Source of the DNA: Monilinia fructicola
Lineage: Eukaryota > Ascomycota > Leotiomycetes > Helotiales > Sclerotiniaceae
NCBI GenBank assembly: GCA_008692225.1
Contig: VICG01000012.1
Coordinates: forward strand, 2,046,001-2,110,000
Direction of reading: 5' to 3'
DNA: 64,000 bases
Shown here: positions 1 through 12,600 of the stretch, piece by piece
Position numbering within the stretch: the first letter of the stretch is position 1
How the letters are laid out: each line of letters starts with the position of its first letter
The notes under the pieces: generated by a model
The model's database searches: none
What the model saw: the letters and a program-made list of their open reading frames with translations, nothing else
What the model was told of the DNA's origin: nothing
Translations under genes and position numbers: made by a program

Positions 1-232
1 ACACCAACGACGACGAAGACAACTCAAACACAAACCACTAGAACCATCACCACTACGATCACGTACAAGTATGCGTATGTTTCATTGAGTGAAGTTCTAT
101 CCCTGAGAAGAATCTCATTCTTTGATCAAAGTTTACTGACACAAGTTTCCATTTAGTATCACCATCACAAAAACTACCACGCCTGCTTCAGTGATTGCAA
201 CTTGTACCTCGAAGGGTGGAGTAATTGTTTGA
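1..232 (+). CDS. 3' end of a threonine-rich protein gene (partial, two exons)
   Basis: The window opens inside a coding exon reading in frame 1 (positions 1-68), dominated by threonine with Lys, Gln and Ile. A canonical intron follows at 69-156: donor GTATGC, branch site CTGAC near 137, acceptor TTTAG. Splicing restores the frame through 157-232, ending in TGA. The joined tail continues Thr-rich, contains one Cys and ends in Gly-Gly-Val-Ile-Val. Without splicing the frame stops at 156. Thr-rich tails like this are common in fungal secreted, cell-wall or mucin-like proteins, but no domain is visible, so the function cannot be named. The 5' part lies outside the window. Confidence 0.6.
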
Positions 233-3170
233 TTTGCCTAAAGCATATGCATCCTTTGTTATGCTTCAACTCGCCGCCATTCTCTCTATTTCATTTGCTA
301 TTGTGTGTTTACTTTCTCTTCTGGGGCCCATTCCATTCTGGGATAGCAGGCTTGGTAGCGATTTGATGTTCATTTACCCTCAGCTCAATCTATAGAGTTA
401 TTAGGCCATGATAAATCGTGAGCTGGGCAATTTCTCATTTGATTTTATCTATTGATTGGAGTCATCTACGTCGTCAATGCAATGAAATCATTTTAAAGAC
501 ACTCTCGCATTTGTTGTTACCTTGCCTGTCTTGTCGTATGCGGTCGATGGTGGTGCTCCCGTGTATGCATGATTCGGATTATTTTACCTTATCTCGCATA
601 TGCACATCGGTTTCCCATCGGGTCGTACCGGAACTCCGATCAAGTTCACATTTAATCCCCGTATTCTTCTCCATACAGTAAACCTCAATAGCTAGATTGT
701 TACTGGCCATCTAGCCTGCACTATTCCGGTCTATCCGGAGTCTTTTAGCCGGAACCTTTTTTAAGGAAGCTTCATCTGAGATAGCAGATCAATTTGATGA
801 CTGCTTGCTTTCTCAAGATCGAATAGTAGTATATATAGGAAGAGTTTTAAGTAACTATGACGACGGTAGACAAGCTGTCATACTGCATGCGCTCGTCTTA
901 CAAACTGCGCACTTTTCCCGAACTGTTGTTCTTGATGTCTTGACAGAAAGATGGCTAGAATTGCACTGGCTAAATTAACTTTAAACTATCATCTGGGAGC
1001 TGCAATTCAAAGTTTTTTTCTAATTATACGGATAAACTTGGAGGGCATCTGAAGCAAGCACGCTATACTTTGCAGAGATAGATCTCTCTCCATGATCGAG
1101 GAGCTTAAAAGACTAGAGACAGATAAACACATTCATGGGTAAGGTTAACCTAAAATTAACGAAAAGACTTCCCCGCACTTTTCGAGTCCAAACAGTGCTT
1201 TGAAAGTTACAACTACTACAGTCCCAAATCCTGATTCGAGCAGCGCTCATGTATCGTCAACAGATGCAACACTATTTATATCTGAATGTTGTTCAAACAT
1301 AATATCGTATCGCGGCGCCATGAAGCTTAATCCAAGATATCATGCCTCAGCTTGCATGATGATGCTCGTTGTAAATCGAGATACTCCACATTTACTTACT
1401 GATTTTAGAACTAAAACCCCTCCCACTGATATCGGACTACCCAATTTAGCTGAACATCAAAAAACTAGGATACCAATTCATTTCGATAGCAATATGAATT
1501 TCCAGGATTCACACTCGCTTCAAGCCGCCTGTCCATAGCATCAATATTGCGCAACTCAAGGTTTCAAACCCAATAGAACAGCCCTCCATTAAGATCCACG
1601 ATTAAGAACCGGGGATCATTGCCTCGAATAGAAGCCCTAAGTTTACTACACAACTACAATCACCCATTCGCTCGAATCTGCGGGCTGCAAGCCCAAACCC
1701 GCGCCTTTGGTTCCAGCTTGGCGCTTCTGCAAACCTAAATCCAGGGATTCCATGCCTGATATACTTTTATCCCGCTGTGGCTTTCCGGCTTGAATTTTCG
1801 CCCCAAAAAAGTGAGATGAGATAAACTATGTTGAAAGCATGTATCTGACTAGGTACTGCATTTGTTAGTGCCGTTTATCTGAACCCCGGATGCAGCGAAG
1901 ACAAGAACTTGATCCAGCGCATCATTTTACCCCTTCATCTCTAGACGAATCACGCAGAACAGGGCACACAACTAACGAAATCGGAAAATACGATCAAGAA
2001 CCACAAACTGTGCTTTGTGCCTGGCCCCAATAATCAATCTCCAGCCCTGCCATAATTATCACAATATCCCGCGGTCTCCATGTTTCACTGTGAGTCACTT
2101 ACCAGCTTGTTAGGCGCAACTAAGAAAATTGACGTCCATTCCGCGGCACGATTCATTTATGCCATAAAACGCGCTGATATAAGATGGCAGTGCAGCGCCT
2201 CTCAAAGCCCAGTGAAGTCTCGAATCGATCCACGTTGCGTAATTGATCGGTAGATACTGTAAGCTGGGAGCTACACGGGGGTTTCTGCATAGCAAGAAGA
2301 TGTGGTGGACAACAAGGATACTTGTGAGATACACGAGACATTTCAGGGAAAATCTTAGCCGACTCTGTGAATTGGGTTGACGCTTGTAGCCTTACGTGTC
2401 ACGGTGCGCGAGGAAGCATCGGAGGATTTCTCGACTCGCACACCGATTTCTGGAGTAAGACAATGAGGCTGCTAGTCTACCTCGCGACTCCTACCAATCA
2501 ATCTCAGAGAGCACTATCCGGAGTTCCCCAGTTAACCGCAAAATTGATTGTTTTGCGAGGTTCGCTCGTGCTGTGGAATTGTTTGGGATACGGTCACATG
2601 TGAGATATTGTGTTTGTTCGCAATGCATCGTTACATGTGAATATTGGTTGTCCAGATTCATGACGAGGAATGCATGAAGTAAACATCGTTCGCGTCAGCA
2701 TCTTATTATTTGTGTCTCTTTTCAGGCTGCGAATCATTGCACGCGCTGGTCTCGGATAAATTTTGATATCTTGGAGATGCTCGTAATATTTCCTTGACTT
2801 TACATAAGATAAGCACCCCTCAATAAAACGGCTTACGGTTAATAATAAGCGGTCACTCCACCACTAACTAGTTGTACGTTGAGAGAATTGATGGAGGTGG
2901 AGAATCACCTGTTTGGGATATTTGCTTACGACGGACGACGGACGGTACTGTGATATCGAATCGATGTCAATATGTTTTTCGCCTTGCCTGTAAGTGCATG
3001 TATGGGTGTGCAATCATTCGAACGCGAGTTGCGAGTCATGGCCTTAGTTGTGCATATCATGACGTTCACGACAAGAATGAGAACACGAGAAGGTCGCTGT
3101 GCAATGACGTATCAAAAGCAAAATTTGAGTTTGAAGTCGATAGAATTATGCAATGCACTTATCTTCCTTC
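233..3170. other. intergenic spacer, no supported gene
   Basis: About 2.9 kb between the Thr-rich gene and the convergent esterase. The open frames here (for example 418-681, 1200-1538, 2367-2603, 2872-3285) begin at non-ATG codons or lack any recognisable domain, splice structure or coding bias, and the 2872-3285 frame runs into the antisense of the esterase. It presumably holds the 3' ends of the two convergent genes. I see no repeat or RNA gene. Confidence 0.5.
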
Positions 3171-4945
3171 TTACAAAAGTTGCAAACGAGGTCCCAAAAC
3201 AGCACACCGCTCATCCAATTCCTCTCCACTCACGCTGTCTCGTCCATTTACGTTGAATACAGCAACGTCGTTAACGCCCTCTTGAGCATCTATCTTATCC
3301 CACCCTGGACCTGCTTGAGGATCTTTCGCGAAGTCCGCCCAGGATTTTTGGATTGATGCACTTAGGCTGATTTCTTGTGAAGTAGAGTTTGCGCGTAAGT
3401 TACCAAAGACTAGTGGGATTTCTGAGGAATGGTAGGCACCGAGACCTGGAAGTGGTTGGATGTTGCTGAAGGTCGCATTGTAATAGTAGCGGTAGGTTGG
3501 GTAAGAAGCCGCGGAACTGGAGGCAGCGTAGATGCTGGCAGGCTATATAAAGTATGAATTGTTAGGTTCAGTTATGATGGGGAGAATTTGGAAGGAGGAG
3601 TCAATGAAAGGAGAACTTACGCATTGAAATATCAAATCGGTGTAAATCTTTGCGACAACTTGGAAAGGCGTGTTTAGTCCATTTTTCCCAACAGGATACG
3701 CAGCGAGAACTTCTGCCTGGAGAGTTTTGTTGGTTGGGAAGAGTGTGTTCAAAGCTGCCGTTATGTTACTTTGACCATATGCCAGAGCAGTACCCTCTTG
3801 AGCATTTGAACCGATGAGTACCGGGACATTTGCAATTTGATGATTTGCCCTCTTCTGTTTAGGGTTTGAAACACGTGTTATGTCATCCACAACTGGCTTG
3901 AATGATAGTGCCGAATGCTCGATGAAAGACTTTATAGTTAAGGCGTCAGAAGCACGAACGCAAGCCAAAGGACTGGTTGAATTCGAACAACCGATCCCGG
4001 AGGCAAGAGCATTCCAAGATAAGTAACTAGTGTTATTACCCGCACGTCCGGGCGTAGCGGTTTGGGTTCGGATAGTGTCTTGACCAGATTGCATGATTGC
4101 TGCACGGAATGGAGCATCGGTAGGATAACTAGTAACGAGAGCATCTACAGAGAGTGCACCAGCGGATTCTCCAAAGATCGTTACCTTGTCAGGATCACCA
4201 CCAAATGCTAGAACATTTGTTTTGACCCAAGCTAGCGCTAGTCTTTGATCAAGAAGTCCTAGGTTCTGTTCTGTTTTAGGTATTTCGGGAGAGTTTGGGA
4301 AGCCGAAAACTGAGTTTGATTAGACTTTTTTTTGATTTTGATTTGAGGAGCGGAGAAGATGGGAATGTACCATTAGTCCTGTAGTTGAAAGTAACAACAA
4401 CCACATTCTGACTTTCAGCCATGACGCTACCATCATAGATTGGTAATGAAGCTGATCCAAATTGTAAACCACCACCATGGATCCAAACCATCACAGGCAA
4501 TGACGAATTAGGACTAGCTCCAGATGGAGCATATACATTGAGATATAAACAATCCTCACTCTCCTCTGCAGGTGGTGGGGTGTTAAAGAGCCTGGTGGTG
4601 AAGGCACGAACAATATCTGGATCTGCAAGAAGTTAGAGAAGAATTTCGTCACAGAACGTGGAACTAGGTACAATTGAATTGCTGGACACAAGAGGCCTTA
4701 AATTGTGTAGCGTCATAAGGATTGCTTTTGAAATTTTCCGCTGTAACCGGTGGGCTGAATCTTTGAGGTGGTTTTGCAAATGGAATACCGAGGAATTTAG
4801 ATACAGATGAGTTGCCTCCTGGAAAAGAAGCGGAAAGGCCTTTAACGACTCCCTGAGGAAGAGTGGCAGTAGGCTCAAGGGTAGTATTTTGAGCCGCAAC
4901 GAGCCCAACCACACCCAAAAAGATGCCAAAGTTAGCTGTAACCAT
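3171..4945 (-). CDS. secreted type-B carboxylesterase/lipase (four exons)
   Basis: An alpha/beta-hydrolase of the type-B carboxylesterase/cholinesterase family, expected to hydrolyse carboxylic esters outside the cell. Exons are 4945-4672, 4622-4371, 4309-3621 and 3542-3171; introns are 51, 61 and 78 bp with good GT/AG ends, and the joined frame is 528 codons, usual for the family. The N-terminus is a signal peptide (hydrophobic stretch ending VGLVAAQ). Family motifs follow: [10 protein letters not shown], the EDCLYLNVY block, the oxyanion-hole sequence [10 protein letters not shown], the nucleophile elbow GESAG, the acidic residue in NAQEGT, and the catalytic His in AYHSSEIP. The catalytic triad is therefore complete and no frame break is seen. 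The start at 4945 gives the signal peptide directly. The physiological substrate cannot be told from sequence. Confidence 0.93.
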
Positions 4946-6413
4946 GATGGATGTTGGTTGCTTGAAACTGAAGAGAATGTAAGGATGAAAAAGAATGTGA
5001 TATTCACTTGAAATGGAAAAGAATGTGTGGATTCGAAGCTGTCGACGACGATACCACCATCTGACAATCGGACATGGCGTTCTTATAGCTATTTTGCAAT
5101 GTAGTCAATTTCATACCCGGTACATTGACACCTTCTTGCTTCAATTGGCTCTGCATTGTTCGCCAACCCCTCGGAACTTTTCCCAACTCACACTATCGAG
5201 GTAACGATTAAAAATTTCACCAATCAGAATGCCTTACACTCTTGGATGGCCGAGCATAGACGGCTTGTTCAAACGATATCGAACACACCTTGCAAAGTAT
5301 CCTTTATCAATCCATAAGGTCCTAGATGATTTTTAATATCGGAAACTTCAAATATTGATTGAAGATTTCCTATCTAGTAAAGACTCGCCCGAGTTACCAT
5401 TTAAGGTAGTTTTAGCGATTGAGAGTCTGAAATTTGATTAGTAAGCTGCACTCTAGTTCTACTACCACCAGTATTAATTGGGAAAGGGGGTCTTGGTAGA
5501 TTCTCGGATAAATCATTTTTATTTAAATCGATTATACAATTCTTGAAATCAGGGTGTCGACAATCCCCAGGACTGTATTTTAACGAATCGCAACATCGCA
5601 ATCGATCTGATATCAAATTACGCTGATTTCAAAGGTTGATGAAAACCACCCCGGGAATCTTACCGAGGTATTCCTTTTGTGGCTTTCTTAACCGCTTTCA
5701 AATGAAATGAACATCCGCGTCGACGACGATACGCGGAATTGGTACAAGTCATCTACGACAAGAGTTTGTCATGTTTGCAAGGACTCGGATGAACGATCTC
5801 CAGTAAAGGACTGATTTGAAACCCACAAGAAGTTTGTCGAAAAACAGGGGTGTAGAAAGTTTGCAGGTTTGGACGGAGTAGATTTCGATCTACTATGCAG
5901 CATAATTGAATCTTATGGAAATTGGTTAAACGGACCCTGAAAGTTGGATGAACGGATGTGGGGAATAGTAAGCCTTTGTTTGGAAAAAAAAAATAACACA
6001 AGAATAAACGCTTTCACATGTTTCTACGGACATGCATCTGGAGCGTGTCTTTCAAGGATGGTGATGTGCTTGGGTCCCAAGTTGTGGGGTATGAGTGCTT
6101 GTATAGGTAGCAACGTTATACCGTGGGTTCATCGCAAGGATGGAACTCTTCAGCGGATCATTTTCGTCGCATGTATTCCTTGTATGAGAATTTCTTTCGT
6201 TCAGGGTATTTTGATGTTTCTGAGTCAAAATTACTAGATTGAGTAATCAAATGATTCTTTCTTCAGCTCTCATTTCTACTCGGAAGAGATGATTTTACCG
6301 AGGAATTCGTAAGCACATTTTACTTGTTCGTCAATTGGGCCTGAAGGATCTCTACAGCTAAGACCCTGAGCCTCTAACAGATCTTCCTGTCATATGTCAC
6401 TTGAGGCTACAAT
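4946..6413. other. intergenic spacer upstream of the esterase
   Basis: Contains the promoter side of the minus-strand esterase. Short open frames at 5004-5186, 5401-5616 and 5753-6001 show no domain, signal peptide or splice logic. No repeat stands out. Confidence 0.45.
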
Positions 6414-7197
6414 TCACCGCTCTAGCTTCTCGAAGAGGAGCTTTCTTAGGACTTCATCCTCCTCATTTCTAAGGAGCACTTGTATTTCATTCGATAGATG
6501 TGCTCTTCTCAATCTATCTCTTGAAACGAACAAAACTAGCCAGAAGAGCAGTACCAGCTACGAGAGACCCAGAAAGCAGAATTATGTACAGCCGGGTAAT
6601 TGCACACATCGCAGTACCTGGTCTAGTAACGAGGACTTGACCATTTTTCGAATAAATTGAGGGCTGCACGAAAATGATGGTTTCTCCAAAGTCTAACGTT
6701 CAGGATCTGGGCAGTGGAGAGTTCTTCGAATAGATGAAGGAAGAGTACCGGGGAAAATGTTGTTTCGTTTCCTGCAGTGTCGAGTGATTGTACTAATCTG
6801 CTCGTGAATCCAAAACCGGCTATATCATATTTCAAAGCAGTCAAGCGCGTACCTTCAAACCCAAACTGGTGGGCTAGATTCTCTTTTTTAAGACGTTTTT
6901 AGCTATTGAAAGGTTAAGGGTGATACAGGTCCGTTCGCCAAGCATTATATCATATTGAGAGAACATACCCTTTCTTGGTATGATTCCTTGGCGTTTGATG
7001 CTTTATCTGTATGAAAGTTTGGGAGTTGCGATGGGATATCGAGAGAAGAAATGTGAGGAAAGTCAGTGTACCACATAAATCACATAACAAACTCAATATA
7101 TCTGTATATTATACTAGGTGCCGATATCTCAACTCTGACTTGAAAAGGAAGTGGTGTCTGGGATCTGGATGCACCAAATGGAGAGGAGTGCAGTTTC
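6414..7197 (-). pseudogene. C-terminal part of an unrecognised single-pass membrane protein, frame-broken
   Basis: Reading the minus strand, coding-like exons can be followed from about 7197: 7197-7088, a 38-nt exon 7006-6969, then 6902-6414. The introns 7087-7007 (CTGAC branch) and 6968-6903 (GTATGT donor, TTAAC, ATAG acceptor) are canonical. The protein sense is strong but changes frame at least three times: in a six-A run at 6884-6889, near 6700, and near 6520. Following the shifts, it runs through an aromatic/Gly stretch (DIAGFGFTSRLVQSLD), a segment FVQPSIYSKNGQVLV, one transmembrane helix (LYIILLSGSLVAGTALLASF), and a charged helix rich in Leu/Glu/Arg ending LLFEKLER. I do not recognise the family. 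Either an indel-damaged consensus or a decaying gene. Confidence 0.5.
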
Positions 7198-8045
7198 TGG
7201 TTTGCGATTGATTCTGGATATTATCAGGGAGTAAAGATACTTACTATTTGCAGATGATCGATGAATGATGGAATATTGGACTATTGAATATTACTATACT
7301 GGATGGGAAACATGAGATGTACTGAATGGTTTCAAGCACCTTATGAAACCATGAAACAAGTTATCCACACTCCAAACAAACTCAAATAATGTATTGATCA
7401 TCGTAAGGAAGGTTTACAATCCTCTGCACCTATCAGAACAAACTTTTCGACCTCGAATCTTGTGTTGATTAACCATCGCTCTCAATTCTGAATCCGAGGA
7501 TATAACGATTGTGTTGATTAATCACCACCTTACTGTCGGTCTATGAATATGACAAGACGAAAATCGTGTTTTTTTGTATACAGAATCAGGATAGTCATTG
7601 AAAATAAGAGAAGTTTCTCTACACTCTAGGAGGGAGCTACTCGGATGAAGAAGGGCTTATCACGAGCGGTGAATATTGATACATGGAGAGCTCAAGACCT
7701 ATCGTAGTTGAAGCTCACCGGAAGCCTGGGAAAATAAAGCTAGACTCATGGGTAATCAAAGATTCCCTTGTCCTCGAGGGTCTCAGATGAATTCTGGTGC
7801 ACTTCACAAATTGTTGCAATCCTATTATCGGTGAGTTTTGAAATTGGGCAACTGCGAAATATCTTGGGTTTTAGGTGAATTGCACGGTATTATATCCAGG
7901 ACTGTACAATTGATTGTTGTGGGGTATATTTTCATGAAACAGAGAGACAATGAGGTTGAATTGCAAACCCTCTCCTGTCACCAATATCATTGCCTCACTA
8001 GCCAGTATGACTTCCATTAGTGTCTACCCCATTGCATACAATTCC

Positions 8046-8443
8046 TCAAAATTCTCCCAGTCTGGTAAAATCTCCCACCTCTTGTCTTGTACCTTCAACA
8101 CCTGGAATCCAACATACCCGACTTCTGATAAAGATCTCGATAGCGGAGATATAGTTTTCAACAGCCGAGTCTGTGATGGAGTCCATGTATCCGGCTTTGA
8201 TCACTATTGTACCTGGGTAGCTGAGTATTGTGCAGGTTAGCATCGTTGAGGTATGTTGTGTCGAAGGTGATAGGAGAAAGAGGAGAGAATTATTGCCCAT
8301 TGGAAGTAGTATAGAGAAGTGAAGCACATGTTTCGCAGAAATGATTCGTGATTGTATTTCCACTCTCTGCTTTGCGAGGGTACTGGGAGAAAGAACCAGA
8401 AACGGTTTTTGGAGAGGTAGAGGGGTAGAGAGTATTGAGACAA
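8046..8443 (-). pseudogene. possible 5' coding remnant of the same or another gene
   Basis: An open minus-strand frame of about 105 codons (8363-8046) continues a few codons beyond in either direction. It includes segments such as TILSYPGTIVIKAGYMDS and an acidic/aromatic tail that look more protein-like than the surrounding spacer. An ATG at 8620 opens a further 50-odd codons with a possible GTAGAA donor. It may be the upstream portion of the broken gene ending at 6414, but I cannot join the two with consistent splice sites, so the assignment is weak. Confidence 0.2.
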
Positions 8444-8620
8444 ATTGGGTGTCTAAATGGTTTGCATTAGTTTTTTGACTGAGGAAATGAACATGTAGTC
8501 AAAGGACTGGAACAGGGAATGGAAGTTGCAGAAGTAGTTTCGACTTTGAGAAAATAGACACAATATTCTACCTTCTTTCATAGAGGCAATGACAACGAAA
8601 TTCGAAGATTGGAGGGTCAT

Positions 8621-9689
8621 CGTAGGTTAGCATAGAAGATTCTTGCCACATAGACAGGATGATGTAGGCATGACCACAATTGACTTGCTTGAGGAAACGA
8701 TTGATGTCATATAAACGGACCGCTCCTACTATTATATGGATATTTATTCTTTCCCCCTATCCTTTCCCTCTCTGCTGATACTGACAGTGATATTCCGTGA
8801 TCACTAATCACATCTTCATGATGATTTCATACATGGATGTCAGATATGATAATGCAATCGGAAAAGATCTATATGGCACATGCTCAATATAGAAATCTTT
8901 TACCTTATCCGGAGAATGCGAATAGTAATATGATGACGAGAACCTTTAGGGCTAAGCTGTGAATTACCAAAGGTGCATCAAACTTTCTTAGAGTCTTTTT
9001 GCCTCGGGATCACTAATCGAAGGAGGACAAGATGTATGCGTGGTAGAAATGGACTGCCAATTTCGAGAATGATCAGAAATTATAGCAACAACTTGCTGTG
9101 AAGCTTCATGGCCTCGATTTTAGGGATCCTTTCACGGAATAGTTTCCAAACAAAAGGTCATAGACGGCCACACTTCCGAATACATCATGAGCATCCGGAC
9201 GTTGCTAATACTTGATCATGAGACAGACAGAGGCAATCCAACCAAAAGTAACAGCTCAATACCTTGCTCTCATAATACATTGCGAACATCCAAGTTTGTG
9301 GGTGATGGATTAAAAAGCTCCAGCTTTCTGATGTTGCAGCGTTGCAATGTTGCAATGTGGGCATTCATCTCTTTTCAATTCTGGAGCGGAATGAGTTTGA
9401 AATTGAAGGAGTACGTAGTTGCTAGTCATTATCGTAGCCTCGCCGTAGCTTGGTCTGTGCACTAATTATATGGTAGCCTCGCCTCGCCTTGGCCCGTGCT
9501 TCAATTATATCCTAGCCTCGTGCCTTCCTTCAATTCGCGTCGCCATCCCTAAAAAGTATTCAAAGGATGCGGGAAGGAGAATCATACATTATACAATGGA
9601 TAATGCAGAAAGGTGAAGTACGACAAACGGACTTGAGAACATAATGGCAGATTGTATGCTTCCATGATACCTTAAAGAATTCACAAAAT
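8621..9689. other. upstream region of apc1
   Basis: About 1 kb without a supported gene. It holds a 39-bp tandem repeat (described separately) and a GTTGCA-rich patch near 9331-9360. The open frame 9187-9465 has no recognisable content and partly lies in the repeat. It presumably contains the apc1 promoter. Confidence 0.5.
9435..9535. repeat. 39-bp imperfect tandem repeat, about 2.6 copies
   Basis: Units begin with TAGCCTCG at 9435, 9474 and 9513, a spacing of exactly 39 bp. The first two share the pattern TAGCCTCGCC...CTTGG...GTGC...AATTATAT; the third is truncated after the CTTCAATT part. It lies about 150-250 bp upstream of the apc1 start codon. Confidence 0.75.
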
Positions 9690-12600
9690 ATGGCCTCGGT
9701 CAATTCGTTAGGTCTACATCAACCTACAGGACTTCAATATGCTATCAAAGAAGGCTACCTGAGTGCAGATGCACCTAGTAGTTCCTACAGTTGGTACAAT
9801 GTCTGCGACAACGACACAGGCTCAGAAGTCGACGATGAATTGCTAGTTACACCAAAATGTGTGATTTGGTCTAGAGGAGGGGTCTTTCGAAAAGCTTACA
9901 ATTTTGAACTTGAAAAAGAATCAATTACACAGGCATTGTTGACTTCATTTCCCAGTCTCGGGCCATTACCATCCAAGAATGGAGCACCAAAGAAGCAAAG
10001 GAAGAGCCCAAATGCAAAGGAAAAAGCAATTGTTGTATTTTTAAAAACGCAGGCGCATGTTTATTTTCTCTCTGGTACCAGCCATGTCATACATCTACCA
10101 TTCGAAGTCGAGTCTGCCACTGCAGCACCTATTGGTCTTATCATACAACGAAAATTACGTGCGGAGATTGATGTTGCAGCGTCTCTCAAGTTCCCAAGAG
10201 TGCCGCCCAACTCGTTCGTCTCATCACAGCCTCAACCATGGTCTGCGACAAGTTCAGTCCACTCAACGTTCTCTACCGCAGACCTTGGTACCCCTATGCA
10301 GATGCCAATCCAAATATCTACCTTGAAGGATTTGTGGGAACCCCCTTCTGCTCAGAGTGATGCAAACTGGCCGCGGCTATTCTCTTTGTCAGATCCATTG
10401 GCAGAAATGGGTTTAATAGTTGCGCAGCCAGGTTTATCTGATGGTCGAGGAAAACGAAGGAGCTCCGGAAAGATATCAACATTGGATCCTTCGGAAGAAA
10501 TTCTTCACGTCTCTCGGCAAAACGAGTTCTCTGCCAAGGACTCAGAAAATCCTCTGGTACTAGCTATCACCTTGAATCGAGAAACTAGCATGTACACTGT
10601 GTGGAGATTGGCTTATGTTGGACAAGAATCAATAGCGAACGGAAAATCTAGAATTCCGAGTGGTGCGGCCTCACGCCGACGAAGCTCCTTTATGCCGACA
10701 GGAACCACAACTCCGGTTGGAAATATTCAGCAGACGGTTCGGGAAAGTTTTGGTGGAATTGCTTCTGGTTTCAAAAAATCTGCTTGGTCAGAAGATGTGA
10801 AAAAAGACAAGAAAATCGATTTTGCCTCTACCCTTGATCCCGACTATGAAGGCGGTATTATTCCTAGGAGAAGTTCTCGACGTGTGAGCTCCATGTTGGC
10901 TAGAGCAGATTTATCGGCTTCGCACGAACGAAATGCTTTCTCTGAACTAGCAACAGGTCATCAACATAGCGGAGGCCGAATACGAGATTCGCTAGGAAGC
11001 CAACATACCCGAGCGAGTATTGGGTTCAGCGGACAGACGTTTTCCCAAGCCACCCAGCTGAATCAGAGCATTAACAGTCACCTTGACGCACCAGTTGACG
11101 AGCTCCTAAATCAACTGCGAGCTGGAGGCGATTTTGGCGGCTTTAATGACATGGGCCTTGATGATAATGAATTTGATGCACTTAGACAGGAAATTATCTT
11201 GACAAAAGTTTGCAGTGTCTCCGCCGAGCATAGTAATGTTAGGTATTCGAGTCAGCATATGCCAGCAAAGAGCCAGTGTAAGATCTTTATATTGCCTGCA
11301 CCACCCTCGGCAGCAGATGATCAACAAGGCAATTCTATAGTCATTTGTATTCTGGATACTGATGAAAAAAAGCTTCTTGTGATGACTCTCAATACTCAAA
11401 TACATAGAAAAGCAAATCTCAACGACAATGAGGTATCTCCAAATTCTGAAAAGGAAGTGACCTTGGTTAACCTGAAAGAAGTGATGAGAGCCCCGGGTGT
11501 TATCGATGCTTGCAAGTTCGATGATGGCAACATATCTCGTATTCTAGTCTTGACCGAAACAGATGATGGTTTCGGGGAATTAAGTCTGCAGGCCCCATGG
11601 AGCATCCTTATGAAGGTAACCCTCCCACCAAGTTTCAACATACATAACATTCGAAATTTGAGCCACGACCAACATCCTCGTGATAAGAGAGATGGAGGGT
11701 TCAAAAGAATATTAAGTCAAGGCCCCCGTGCTTTAAAAGGTCTGCGTAATCCACAACCTCGAGGCCTTGTAGATTTGGTGGACGATGAGGGAAAAATGCA
11801 TCAACTGCAAATACACATGCAGCCTCGAAGTCCTTATGTGGCTAAAATTCTTGAAGTATGTACGAAAGTTTTACCAGGTGCAAGTGGGGGCGAAGGGATG
11901 CTTGTTACGTGGTGGAATGCTATGAAATGGCTCCAACTCGAGTCTATTGATACTCCAGATGCGGAATGGACATCTCTACTCATCGTTCTATTCTCTATGG
12001 TCTTCAGTTTTGGTGCTTCAAAGCAACCCCAGAGGAAGATTTACACAACAAGAAAATCACGCGCAGCATTAGTACGGTCGACTAGTGGCGGGCAATTGGA
12101 CATGGACTGCTATGAGACTATGCTCAGTCATTTAGCTCCATATGGAAATACTATGCCCCCTTGGCTTAACAATGGCGGATGGAAGTGGCTTCTTGATGAA
12201 CAAGAAGGTTTGGCAGTACTTTCCTCTTCTGATTCTGAAGGCCTTTCGTCGACAAATAATAATAAAGGAACCTTTATAAAAAAGCACGTGAATCTTGCAC
12301 GAACGTTCTTTTGTTCCAAGCTGGGTCAGGAGGCTGTTACGGGCTATCTACCATCGGCAACTAACAAATCCCTTGAGCTTCGTCAGGCTGCCTTGGTTGA
12401 CATCATTGCATCCTTGCACTTGTTGCGAGAGGAAAGGAAGCTCAACACAATGACCGCCGATTCTCTTAGTACTGGCGTGCCTACTTTGACTCCGGTTCTA
12501 GCGCAGATCGTTCGATGGCTCAAATGGGAAAGCTGGATAGATTTCTATGATACCGAGGAAGCTTCATTAGTAGATGCACCCTATGATACTGGTAAGTCCT

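Noticed and set aside
418..681. 87-codon open frame on the plus strand
   Set aside because: Starts at a GTG, no domain, no splice context, composition like the surrounding spacer.
1200..1538. 112-codon open frame on the plus strand
   Set aside because: Starts at TTG and has no recognisable feature; a chance frame is more likely.
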